DNA of 64,000 nucleotides from Geodermatophilus ruber. Lineage in GTDB: Bacteria > Actinomycetota > Actinomycetes > Mycobacteriales > Geodermatophilaceae. The stretch lies in assembly GCF_900114385.1 (NCBI RefSeq), contig NZ_FOSW01000003.1, positions 1 through 64,000 on the forward strand, read 5' to 3'. The translations under genes were made by a program, and so were the position numbers. Of the stretch, positions 30,464-38,418 are shown piece by piece (within the stretch, counting starts at the first letter, position 1; every line of letters begins with the position of its first letter). Under the pieces are notes generated by a model, which was given only the letters and a program-made list of their open reading frames with translations, was not told the origin of the DNA and made no database searches.

Positions 30464-31806
30464 GCGAGGGGAACGGCGGGCCGCTGCCGGTCGTGGCGAT
30501 CGTCGGGCGGCCCAACGTGGGCAAGTCGACGCTGGTCAACCGGATCCTGGGCCGCCGCGCCGCGGTCGTCCAGGACGTCCCCGGGGTGACGCGCGACCGG
30601 ATCTCCTACGAGGCGCTGTGGAACGGCAAGCGCTTCACCGTCGTCGACACCGGCGGCTGGGACCCCAAGGCGGCCGGGCTGGGCGCCTCGATCAGCCGGC
30701 AGGCCGAGTACGCGATGCAGACCGCCGACGTCATCGTCCTCGTCGTCGACAGCGCGGTGGGCGCCACCGACACCGACCTGGCCGCCGCGCGCATCCTGCG
30801 CCGCAGCGACCGCCCGGTGATCGTCGTGGCCAACAAGGTCGACGACGAGCGCAGCGAGGCCAACGCCGCCGAGCTGTGGTCACTGGGGCTGGGCGAGCCG
30901 CAGCCGGTCAGCGCGCTGCACGGGCGGGGGAGCGGCGACCTGCTCGACCTCGTCCTCGACGCGCTGCCCGAGGCGCCGCGCGAGCAGCTCGAGGAGGGCG
31001 GCCCGCGCCGGGTGGCCCTGGTCGGCCGCCCGAACGTCGGCAAGTCCAGCCTGCTCAACCGGCTGGCCAAGGACGAGCGGTCGGTCGTCGACTCGGTCGC
31101 GGGCACCACCGTCGACCCGGTGGACTCGATCGTCACCCTCGGCGGCGAGGAGTGGCGGTTCGTCGACACCGCCGGGCTGCGCCGCAAGGTCAACACCGCC
31201 AGCGGCATGGAGTACTACGCCAGCCTGCGCACCGAGGCCGCCATCCAGGCCGCCGAGGTGGCCGTCGTCCTGCTGGCCGCCGACGAGGTGATCAGCGAAC
31301 AGGACCAGCGGGTCATCTCGCAGGTGGTCGACGCCGGGCGGGCGCTGGTGCTGGCGATCAACAAGTGGGACACCCTGGACGAGGACCGGCACGCCCAGCT
31401 GGAGCGGGAGATCGACCGCGACCTGGCCCGGGTGAAGTGGGCCAGCCGGGTGAACATCTCCGCCGCCTCCGGCCGCGGGGTCAACAAGCTGGCCCAGCAC
31501 CTGCGCGAGGCGCTCGCCTCCTGGGAGACCCGGGTGCCGACGGCGGAGCTCAACGCCTACGTGCGCGCCCTGGTCCAGGAGACGCCGCCGCCGGCGCGCG
31601 GCGGCCGGGCCCCGAAGATCAAGTACGTGACGCAGGCCGACGTCCGGCCGCCGCGGTTCGTCGTCTTCTCCACCGGCTTCCTCGAGGCCGGCTACCGCCG
31701 GTTCCTGGAGCGCAAGCTGCGCGAACGGTTCGGCTTCCACGGCACGCCGATCGAGATCTCGGTCAAGGTCCGCGAGGGTCGGGGCACCGACCGGAAGAAG
31801 GGCTGA
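30460..31806 (+). CDS. der: GTPase Der (EngA)
   Basis: This 448-residue tandem-GTPase ribosome-assembly factor has two G domains: [20 protein letters not shown] with VVDTGGW and NKVD in the first, and [20 protein letters not shown] with VDTAGLR and NKWD in the second. The C-terminal KH-like domain includes [19 protein letters not shown]. It acts in 50S subunit maturation. The GTG start overlaps cmk. The gene is followed by tRNA-Pro. Confidence 0.97.
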   Translation: MSEGNGGPLPVVAIVGRPNVGKSTLVNRILGRRAAVVQDVPGVTRDRISYEALWNGKRFTVVDTGGWDPKAAGLGASISRQAEYAMQTADVIVLVVDSAVGATDTDLAAARILRRSDRPVIVVANKVDDERSEANAAELWSLGLGEPQPVSALHGRGSGDLLDLVLDALPEAPREQLEEGGPRRVALVGRPNVGKSSLLNRLAKDERSVVDSVAGTTVDPVDSIVTLGGEEWRFVDTAGLRRKVNTASGMEYYASLRTEAAIQAAEVAVVLLAADEVISEQDQRVISQVVDAGRALVLAINKWDTLDEDRHAQLEREIDRDLARVKWASRVNISAASGRGVNKLAQHLREALASWETRVPTAELNAYVRALVQETPPPARGGRAPKIKYVTQADVRPPRFVVFSTGFLEAGYRRFLERKLRERFGFHGTPIEISVKVREGRGTDRKKG

Positions 31807-31836
31807 CCAGGGCGCAGGACCCGAGGGGCGGTGCGG

Positions 31837-31842
31837 TAACCT
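31837..31842 (+). promoter_or_regulatory. candidate -10 box for tRNA-Pro
   Basis: TAACCT at 31837-31842 fits TANNNT and lies 41 bp before the mature tRNA 5' end, compatible with a short precursor leader. Confidence 0.4.
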
Positions 31843-31883
31843 CATCCACGCAAGCGTTCGAGCGGTGCGAGCCGCCCGGCGCT

Positions 31884-31960
<77 letters not shown>

Positions 31961-31975
31961 CGGGAAACCGCAGCT

Positions 31976-32011
31976 CAGGGGCCGTTTCGGAGGGATCCGG
32001 AACGGCCCCTG
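31976..32011 (+). terminator. tRNA-Pro terminator
   Basis: A 15-bp stem (31976-31990 with 31997-32011, one G-T wobble) and a 6-nt loop lie 18 bp after the tRNA. The arm is CAGGGGCCGTTTCGG. Confidence 0.8.
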
Positions 32012-32341
32012 ACCGCTTTCCGGGGCAGTGTGACCACCATGTTGACCACCGTTAGGCCACCATCACCGGCGGTCCGCGCTGCTGCTCCGGGTGCCGGGAC
32101 GGACTCTCGGCTGTCGCTGCGGCGGGTCTCCTGGCCCCGTCTTGACACTGGCGGGAGGCGCCGCGGCCCGGCAGATGGCCGAGCCGATGGCTGGACGGGA
32201 CGCCGAAGTGTTCCTTGATGTGCGGTGACGCAGAAGGTGATGCCCCGTGTGCTAAGAATTGCCGGGCGCGTTTGATCCTCCGAGACGCTGCGAGCGGATG
32301 GCGCCAGCGCTCGTGTCGACGCCTGCTGTGAGGAGGCTCGC
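32012..32341. other. gene-free gap between tRNA-Pro terminator and monooxygenase
   Basis: 330 bp with no convincing gene on either strand; the short ORF here lacks coding features. A TTGACA hexamer occurs at 32142-32147 but no matching -10 is seen at the right distance. An AT-rich GCTAAGAATT spot at 32251-32260 may be part of a promoter for the monooxygenase. Confidence 0.5.
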
Positions 32342-34267
32342 GTGCAGTTCTACCTCAACGGCTACCACCCCGGGGACCCGGAGCTGCCCCCGGCGGACCG
32401 GGTCCGTGCCGCGGCGCCGCCGTCCGCGCTGCCGGCGGAGGTCGACGTCCTGATCGTCGGCTCCGGCCCGGCCGGGTCGGTGCTGGGGGCGCAGCTGGCG
32501 GCCTTCCCCGGCATCACCACCCGGATGGTCGAGCGGCGGCCGGGGCCGCTGGAGATGGGCCAAGCCGACGGCCTCGCCTGCCGCTCGGTGGAGATGTTCG
32601 AGGCCTTCGGCTTCAGCGAGCAGCTGCTCAAGGAGGCCTACTGGGTCAACGAGACGGTCTTCTGGCGGCCCGACGCCGCCGACCCGGCCCGGATCGTGCG
32701 CAGCGGCCGGATTCAGGACGTCGAGGACGGGCTGTCCGAGATGCCGCACCTGATCATGAACCAGGCCCGGGTCCAGGAGCACCTGCTCCACGTGATGCGG
32801 CGCTCGCCCGGCCACGTCGTCCCCGACTACGGCCTGGAGGTCATCGGCGTCGAGGTCGGCGACGCGGGGGAGCACCCGGTCGAGGTCCGCCTGCGGCGGA
32901 CCGGCCCGGAGCGGGCGGGGGAGGAACTGACGGTCCGGGCGCGCTACGTGGTGGGCTGCGACGGGGCGCGCAGCACCGTCCGCCGGTCGATCGGCCGGGA
33001 GCTGCGCGGCGACTCGGCCAACCAGGCGTGGGGGGTCATGGACGTCCTGGCCGTCACCGACTTCCCGGACATCCGCTTCAAGGCGGTCATCCAGTCCGGC
33101 GAGGGCAACATCGTGCTCATCCCGCGCGAGGGCGGTTACCTCGTCCGCTTCTACATCGAGCTCGACGACCTGGCTCCGGGTGAGCGCGTGGCCGGCCGGG
33201 GTATCACCGTGGAGACGCTGATCGAAGCGGCCCGCCGGATCCTGCACCCGCACACGCTCGACGTCCGGGACGTCGCGTGGTGGTCGGTGTACGAGATCGG
33301 CCAGCGGCTGACCGACGGGTTCGACGACGTGCCGGCCGACGACGCCGGATCGCGGTCGCCGCGGGTGTTCATCGCCGGCGACGCATGCCACACGCACAGC
33401 CCCAAGGCTGGACAGGGCATGAACACGGGCATGCAGGACGCCTTCAACCTGGGCTGGAAGCTCGCCGCGGTCCTCCAGGGGCGGGCCGCTCCGGCCCTGC
33501 TGGCCACATACTCCGCGGAGCGCCAGCCGGTGGCGCAGCGGCTGATCGACTTCGACCGCGAGTGGGCGGCGATGCACAGCGCCCGGCTCAAGGACGCCGC
33601 AGGCGCCGGTGACCACCCTGACGACGTCCCGGACCTGCAGCGGCTCTACTCCGAGCAGGGCCGGTTCACCGCCGGCGTGGCGACGCACTACCAGCCGTCG
33701 CTGATCACCGCGCAGGCCACCCACCAGGATCTCGCCAAGGGATTCGTCATCGGGGAGCGCTTCCACTCCGCGCCCGTCGTCCGGCTCGCCGACGCCAAGC
33801 CGATGCACCTCGGGCACGTGGCGCGGGCCGACGGCCGGTGGCGGCTCTACGCCTTCGCCGACCCCGCCGATCCCCGCGACCTGTCGTCCCGGCTGCGCGG
33901 GCTCTGCGAGTTCCTCGCCGACTCCGACGCCTCCCCGCTGCGCCGGTTCACCCCGGCCGGGGCCGACGTGGACGCGGCGTTCGACCTGCGGGCGGTGCTG
34001 CAGCAGGGCCACCGCGAGCTGACCGTCGAGGGGCTGCCGCCGCTGCTGCTACCGGGCAAGGGCCGCTTCGGCCTGCTGGACTACGAGAAGGTCTTCTGCC
34101 CTGACCCGAAGGCCGGCGACGTCTTCGACCTGCGCGGTATCGACCGCCAGCAGGGCTGCCTCGTCGTCGTCCGCCCCGACCAGTACGTCGCCGCCGTCCT
34201 GCCGCTGGATGCCCACGATGCTCTCAGCGCGTTCTTCGCTGCCTTCCTGCTCGAGGTCCCGGGCTGA
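32342..34267 (+). CDS. FAD-dependent aromatic monooxygenase (phenol hydroxylase/MobA type)
   Basis: This 641-residue flavoprotein hydroxylase has an FAD-binding motif VLIVGSGPAGSVLGAQ (~36-51), the DG motif in VVGCDGARSTVRRSIG, and GDACHTHSPKAGQGMN followed by TGMQDAFNLGWKLA (~345-375). The C-terminal ~170 residues have the thioredoxin-like fold of phenol 2-monooxygenases (LVVVRPDQYVAAVLPL). Length and layout match phenol 2-monooxygenase or 3-hydroxybenzoate 4-monooxygenase; the exact substrate is unresolved. The GTG start has GAGGAGG 8 nt before it. It is the sole gene within the tRNA-Pro repeat interval. Confidence 0.88.
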   Translation: MQFYLNGYHPGDPELPPADRVRAAAPPSALPAEVDVLIVGSGPAGSVLGAQLAAFPGITTRMVERRPGPLEMGQADGLACRSVEMFEAFGFSEQLLKEAYWVNETVFWRPDAADPARIVRSGRIQDVEDGLSEMPHLIMNQARVQEHLLHVMRRSPGHVVPDYGLEVIGVEVGDAGEHPVEVRLRRTGPERAGEELTVRARYVVGCDGARSTVRRSIGRELRGDSANQAWGVMDVLAVTDFPDIRFKAVIQSGEGNIVLIPREGGYLVRFYIELDDLAPGERVAGRGITVETLIEAARRILHPHTLDVRDVAWWSVYEIGQRLTDGFDDVPADDAGSRSPRVFIAGDACHTHSPKAGQGMNTGMQDAFNLGWKLAAVLQGRAAPALLATYSAERQPVAQRLIDFDREWAAMHSARLKDAAGAGDHPDDVPDLQRLYSEQGRFTAGVATHYQPSLITAQATHQDLAKGFVIGERFHSAPVVRLADAKPMHLGHVARADGRWRLYAFADPADPRDLSSRLRGLCEFLADSDASPLRRFTPAGADVDAAFDLRAVLQQGHRELTVEGLPPLLLPGKGRFGLLDYEKVFCPDPKAGDVFDLRGIDRQQGCLVVVRPDQYVAAVLPLDAHDALSAFFAAFLLEVPG

Positions 34268-34500
34268 GGTCAAGGTCTGGCGACCAACCAGCGCCACTGA
34301 GCTGCTGACGGGGCCCGCCGCCCGCAAGCTGAGGTCTCCTCGCAGCGTCCGGTTCAGTTCGGGTGGAGCAGCCCCGGATCCCCTTGTGACCACCTTTGCA
34401 CCCTGTCCGGGGCGGGTCGCTGCGGTTCGCCGTCGTCCTGTGTGCCGCTTGACCTCGGCAAATGGACTTCGGTGAACGGCCGCGGACCCGCTGCCGTCGG

Positions 34501-34545
34501 CTGGGGGTCAAGGGGTCGCAGGTTCACATCCTGTCAGCCCGACAG
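34501..34545 (+). repeat. att-like direct repeat, right copy (tRNA-Pro 3' remnant)
   Basis: 44 of 45 bases match tRNA-Pro 31916-31960, covering the anticodon loop, T-arm and acceptor 3' strand. The 5' half of the tRNA is absent, so this is not a functional tRNA. A displaced terminator-like hairpin follows at 34561. Confidence 0.75.
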
Positions 34546-34560
34546 TGAAACCGCAGGTCA

Positions 34561-34593
34561 GAGGCGGGTCGGTCGTGAAGGCCGGCCCGCCTC
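34561..34593 (+). terminator. displaced tRNA terminator hairpin
   Basis: A 13-bp stem (34561-34573 with 34581-34593, arm GAGGCGGGTCGGT, two G-T wobbles) with a 7-nt loop lies at the same offset from the tRNA remnant as the hairpin after the intact tRNA. It is probably the original terminator of tRNA-Pro before insertion. Confidence 0.65.
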
Positions 34594-34672
34594 TCGCATG
34601 AGGATCGCGCGGCGAGCCACACGCGGAGATGCATCCCTTTTCCGCCGAGCGCTGGGCATGGCGTCGAGCGCG

Positions 34673-34696
34673 GCGGTCAGGCGGTCAGGCGGTCAG
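34673..34696 (+). repeat. 8-bp tandem triplication
   Basis: GCGGTCAG is repeated three times in a row in non-coding accessory DNA downstream of the right att-like repeat. Confidence 0.7.
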
Positions 34697-34769
34697 GTTC
34701 GATCGCGTCCTCGACCTCGGCAGGTGCGGGCGATGGCCCGTTGGCTTGAGCCGTGTCGACCACGGCCAC

Positions 34770-34880
34770 TCAGGAGCTGACCTTCTGCGCCGCGGCGTCC
34801 GCGTCCTCCCGCGCGAGGATGGCATCGAGGACGGCGTACTCGGCCTCCTCGATCGCGGAGTACGCGACGTCGAACGCCAT
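34770..34880 (-). CDS. short ORF or gene remnant (36 residues)
   Basis: From the ATG at 34880 the frame reads MAFDVAYSAIEEAEYAVLDA then ILAREDADAAAQKVSS. This is a regular amphipathic helix with normal protein composition, unlike the Arg/Pro-rich frame upstream. It may be a very small protein or, more likely given the surroundings, the surviving C-terminus of a lost gene. Function is unknown. Confidence 0.35.
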   Translation of the reverse strand: MAFDVAYSAIEEAEYAVLDAILAREDADAAAQKVSS

Positions 34881-35239
34881 GCCGGTCTGCGCCTGATCGC
34901 TGTCCACGGGATGCCGGCGATCCTGGCCGTGGTGCATCACCCGGAGCGCCGTGCCCGCGGGCCCGCCCAGCATGCGTGGGCCGGGCAGCAACCGCCCGGC
35001 ACCGGGACGACAGGACCCGACATCCGCCGGACGGCCGGTGGGGGGATTCACGGGTTTCGGCGTCCCGGCCGTGGCGGCGATCCTGGGAGTGCTCGGCCGG
35101 CGGCTGGTCGACTTCCGGCTGCCCATCCCCGGCGGAGCGGCCGCGTGCGCGTCCTCCGGTAGCCCCGGGTGGCGACGACGGACGGCCTCCGGCCTGCAGA
35201 CGGCCCGTAGGGAGCGGGCGGGACGAGGAGATGGTTGAC

Positions 35240-35911
35240 ATGGCAACGGATCAGGTGCAGACGCGGATCCCGCCGGCGGAGGAGCGGCTCGCCGGCCGCC
35301 TGGCCGCCCAGCCGGCGCGCCGACCGGTGACGACCCGGAAGACTGCGATCGCCGCGCTGACCGAGCTCGGCCAGATCGACCGTGCGGTCTACCGGGCCGT
35401 CGCCGGAACGCCCACGCCAGTGCTCGACCGCCCGGTGCGCAGGCTGTCGCAGGCTGCCAACTGGTCTCGGCTGTGGATCGGCATCGCCGCCGCGATGGCC
35501 GCGGTGGGCGGCCGGGACAGCCGGCGCGCCGCCGGCGCGGGGCTGGTCGCGCTCGCCGTCGACTCCGCGGTGGTCAACGGGGGCTTCAAGCTCGCCGCGC
35601 GGCGGAGGCGGCCCGACCGCGACTCGGCGCACGTGCCCGCCGGACGGCAGGTGCCGATGCCGCACTCCGCGTCCTTCCCGTCGGGGCACACCGCGTCGGG
35701 CTTCGCGTTCGCCGACGCGGTCGGGCAGACACTGCCCACCGCGGCCGCGCCGCTGCGCCTGCTCGCCGGCGCGGTCGGCTACTCCCGGGTCCACACCGGG
35801 GTGCACTATCCGGGGGACGTCGTCCTCGGCGCCTTGATCGGGTCCAGCGTCGGCGAGCTCGTCGGGTGGGCGCTGCGCCGGGCCGGCCGCCCTGGCACGG
35901 AAGGTCGGTGA
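35240..35911 (+). CDS. PAP2 family phosphatase
   Basis: This 223-residue membrane phosphatase of the PAP2 superfamily shows all three catalytic motifs: K-x6-RP in KLAARRRRPDR, PSGHT in ASFPSGHTASGF, and SR-x5-H-x3-D in YSRVHTGVHYPGDVVLG. Hydrophobic segments flank them. It likely removes phosphate from phosphatidic acid or polyprenyl diphosphate. The ATG at 35240 is preferred because GAGGAG (35225-35230) lies 9 nt upstream. It is coupled by GTGA to a diacylglycerol-kinase-like gene, suggesting opposing lipid reactions. Confidence 0.88.
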   Translation: MATDQVQTRIPPAEERLAGRLAAQPARRPVTTRKTAIAALTELGQIDRAVYRAVAGTPTPVLDRPVRRLSQAANWSRLWIGIAAAMAAVGGRDSRRAAGAGLVALAVDSAVVNGGFKLAARRRRPDRDSAHVPAGRQVPMPHSASFPSGHTASGFAFADAVGQTLPTAAAPLRLLAGAVGYSRVHTGVHYPGDVVLGALIGSSVGELVGWALRRAGRPGTEGR

Positions 35912-37002
35912 GCGCCGTGCCCGGAAGCACACCAGGGGGCCGCGCCCGTGCGCGGCCGGCCGAGCAGCCGCGCGGGCGGGCCGTGCCGGGGGCTGCGCAC
36001 CCGGTGCTGATCGTCAACCCGCGCAGCGGTGACGGGAAGGCCGAGCGCGTCGGCCTGGTCCATGAGTGCCGGGCGCGCGGCATCGAGCCGGCTGTGCTGT
36101 GGCCGGGGGACGACGTGGTGGCCCTGGCCGAGGCCGCGGTCGCGCGCGGGGCCGACGTGCTCGGCATGGCCGGTGGCGACGGATCGATGGCCCTCGTGGC
36201 GAGCGTGGCCGCCCGGCACGGGGTGCCGATGGTCGTCGTCCCTGCCGGGACGCGGAACCACCTGGCGATGGATCTCGGTCTGGACCGGGGGAACGTGGTC
36301 GGCGCGCTCGACGCCTTCGGCGCGGCGCTGGAACACCCGATCGATCTCGGGGAGGTCAGCGGGCGGCCGTTCGTGAACAACGTGTCGCTCGGCCTGTACG
36401 CCCGGATCGTCCGCTCGCCGGAGTACCGCGAGGCCAGGATCGAGACCACGCTGAGCATGCTCCCCGCGCTCCTCGGTCCCGGCAGCCGGCCGTTCGACCT
36501 GCGCTTCACCGGCCCCGCGGGGGAGCGGCACACCCGGGCGCACGTCGTCCAGGTCTCCAACAACGCCTACGGACGTACCGTTCGCACCCTCATCAGCCGC
36601 CCGCGCCTCGACGCCGGCCGCCTCGGGGTGATCGCGGTCGAGCTCCCGGAGGGGCCGCCCGATCGCGTGTTCCTCTCCGCCCTCGCAGCCGGGCAGCCCG
36701 AGCGCTACCCGGGCTTCCTCGCCTGGGAGCCGTCGACGTTCGAGGTGGACTCCGGGGAACTCGTCGATGCCGGGATCGACGGCGAGGCGCTACGACTGTC
36801 ACCTCCGCTGCGGTTCGCCACCAGGCCGGGCGCGCTGCGGATCCGGGTCCCGCAGGAGGCGACCGGACGGTCCCCAGCGGCCCGGGAGCTGCCGAGTCGG
36901 GCGCGTCCTCGCGGCGTGCCCGGACCACGGGTTCCCGGGATACGGACCGACAGCGCCTCCCTGCGCCGTCCGGGGGGAGGCACCGAGTCCCTCGACGGAT
37001 GA
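35908..37002 (+). CDS. diacylglycerol kinase catalytic-domain (lipid kinase) protein
   Basis: This 364-residue protein starts with GTG at 35908. The DAGK/NAD-kinase fold is shown by VLIVNPRSGDGKAERVG (~32-48), GMAGGDGSMALVASVA (~87-102) and VPAGTRNHLAMDLGLD. The typical G-G-D-G motif is intact. Such enzymes phosphorylate diacylglycerol or related lipids. The last ~45 residues are Arg/Pro-rich and poorly ordered. It is translationally coupled to the PAP2 gene. Confidence 0.85.
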   Translation: MSAVPGSTPGGRARARPAEQPRGRAVPGAAHPVLIVNPRSGDGKAERVGLVHECRARGIEPAVLWPGDDVVALAEAAVARGADVLGMAGGDGSMALVASVAARHGVPMVVVPAGTRNHLAMDLGLDRGNVVGALDAFGAALEHPIDLGEVSGRPFVNNVSLGLYARIVRSPEYREARIETTLSMLPALLGPGSRPFDLRFTGPAGERHTRAHVVQVSNNAYGRTVRTLISRPRLDAGRLGVIAVELPEGPPDRVFLSALAAGQPERYPGFLAWEPSTFEVDSGELVDAGIDGEALRLSPPLRFATRPGALRIRVPQEATGRSPAARELPSRARPRGVPGPRVPGIRTDSASLRRPGGGTESLDG

Positions 37003-37472
37003 GTCGCCCGCCGACCTCCGGCGCCGTGGCCTGCCCGCCGTGACCGGCGCCGCCGGCGTGAACCTGGGTGCCTACTTGCTGCTGCGCGAGCCACTGGACG
37101 CCGACCTGCGCCTCGCCCGCCCCCGCGGGCCCTCCAGCAGCTCGACGCGGGGCCGGTGATCGCGGTCACGCCTGCGCCGACGCCCTCGGGGTTGCCCTGG
37201 TCCTCGGCATCGCTCCGGAGGGCGTCGTCGCCGAGGCCGTCGACGTCCACGGGCAGGTCGACGCCGTCGACCCAGATCTCGATCGTGGCCTGGCCGCCGG
37301 GAATCCAGATGTGCGCTCCGCGACGGTCGCCTGCTCCATGACGACCAGCCGGCGCTCTCGCGGGCCGCTGCCCGACCGGGCCTCACCCGGCGCGGACGAT
37401 GCCCGCGCCGCCGTCCGGTGCAAGCGGTGCCGTCCTGTCTCTAGATCCCGACCCGAGAGGGGAGCGGACGGG
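37003..37472. other. 470-bp stretch without recognised gene
   Basis: No intact gene is supported. A minus-strand frame around 37230-37310 encodes a plausible beta-like run (WIPGGQATIEIWVDGVDLPV) but lacks a start and drifts into Arg-rich sequence. A plus-strand frame near 37040-37110 contains AGVNLGAYLLLREPLDADL. Both could be debris of lost genes. The 3' end holds the ribosome site (GAGAGGGGAG) for the next pseudogene. Confidence 0.5.
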
Positions 37473-37913
37473 ATGACCGAGACAGGAACCCCGCGACAGC
37501 AGGACGCCACCGCGTCCGTGCCGGGTCCGCGCGCACCGCGAGCGCAGGCCGCATCCGGCGCGCCGCAGTACGACGAGTACGGCAGGCCGATCACCTCCGG
37601 CTGGGCGAGCTGGGTCGCCTTCGCCGGCGTGATGCTCATCGTGCTCGGCTTCTTCCACGCCATCGAGGGCCTGGTCGCCCTGTTCCAGGACAAGTACTTC
37701 GCGGTCCGTCCCAGCGGCCTCGTGGTCCACGTGAACGACACCGCCTGGGCGGCCCGCGTGGTCGGCGTGATCATCGCCGGGGTCAGCGCGATCGTGGACC
37801 CGGCGTTCATCGCCGCCCAACCCGCGTGATCGGTGATCGTGATCGCGCTCGACGTGATCATCATCTACGCGATCGTCGTGCACGGACGGGAGTTGAAGGG
37901 GCGGACCGGCTGA
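37473..37913 (+). pseudogene. DUF7144-like membrane protein, internally deleted and nonsense-truncated
   Basis: The frame opens with a good ribosome site and ATG. It reads through SGWASWVAFAGVMLIVLGFF, HAIEGLVALFQDKYFAVRPS and then AARVVGVIIAGVSAIVDPAF, and stops at TGA 37827-37829. The same frame then continues SVIVIALDVIIIYAIVVHGR to a second TGA at 37911. In intact DUF7144-type proteins these segments are continuous, with Trp at the stop position (TGG to TGA). About 25-35 residues carrying a membrane helix normally lie between the ~VNDTAW and ARVVG segments and are missing here. Confidence 0.7.
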
Positions 37914-37938
37914 CTGCCGCCAGGAGCCGGGACGGGCG

Positions 37939-38333
37939 TCAGCGGGAGGCCGAGGTCAGACCCACGGCACGCAGCCGACGCTCGGTCTCGGCCACGGCGG
38001 CGCGCACCACCGGCGCCCGGAGGTGATGCACCCGGGCCTGGGGACTGCCCGGCCCGTGTCGCGAGAGCATCTCCGCCAGCGGGTCGTCCACGTCGATCGG
38101 CCGGCCGTCCGGGCCGATCGTCTGGTCCGCCGCCGTCAGTGCGTCGGCCAGTTCACCGGTCCAGAAGCGCGGATCGGCGAAGGCCCAGAGTTCGCGGTCC
38201 AGGCCGCGGGCCGGTCCTCCTCCGGAACGACGGCGGCCAGCCCGCTCCCGCACGCGGCCACACCGCGGGTGTGCTGCCACCGCGCGCCCGTGCTCCCCAG
38301 CAGTTGCTCGGCCAGCGCCCGGGCTTCCCGGAC
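37939..38333 (-). pseudogene. HD-domain phosphohydrolase remnant (deletion plus frameshift)
   Basis: On the minus strand an N-terminal piece (VREARALAEQLLGSTGARWQ then HTRGVAACGSGLAAVVPEED) ends near 38210. A C-terminal piece in another frame continues as ARGLDRELWAFADPRFWTGE ... ALTAADQTIGPDGRPIDVDD ... to the TGA at 37939. In intact HD-domain proteins of this type the two are separated by ~60 residues holding the HD metal motif (usually AAWLHDIGY), which is absent. The gene is therefore fused out of frame and non-functional. Confidence 0.65.
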
Positions 38334-38418
38334 GAGCCCGGGCTCGGGCCGTCGATCGCCCGCTCCCCGTCCCCGCGGGACCACCCCCTGCCCATCGGGC
38401 TCGGCCCGGGTGGTGGCC

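Larger units (their letters stand above)
31961..34545. mobile_element. putative small tRNA-Pro-integrated island
   Basis: About 2.6 kb is bounded by the direct repeat of the tRNA-Pro 3' part. Inside is one intact gene, an FAD monooxygenase, with ~330 bp and ~230 bp flanks where no gene is recognised. No integrase, excisionase or transposase is present, so it is either a remnant or was mobilised in trans. Both repeat copies are followed by a hairpin terminator, as expected when an element restores the tRNA and displaces the original 3' end. Confidence 0.55.
34268..35239. other. gene-poor stretch with tRNA remnant and gene fragments
   Basis: About 970 bp between the monooxygenase and the PAP2 gene. 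It holds the second att-like repeat, its hairpin, a triplicated 8-mer and a short minus-strand coding remnant (listed separately). The remaining ORFs on either strand are Arg/Pro-rich and look non-coding. The mixture is typical of a degraded integration hotspot. Confidence 0.6.

Noticed and set aside
32030-32218. 62-codon frame after the tRNA-Pro terminator
   Set aside because: Short, Arg/Pro/Gly-rich, no ribosome site and no recognisable motif.
31961-34545. Complete integrative element with its own integrase
   Set aside because: No integrase, excisionase or replication gene is encoded in the interval; only the repeat footprint supports mobility.
34629-35162. 177-codon plus-strand frame downstream of the right att-like repeat
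   Set aside because: Arg/Gly-rich with no conserved pattern, overlaps the triplicated 8-mer and a more protein-like minus-strand fragment.
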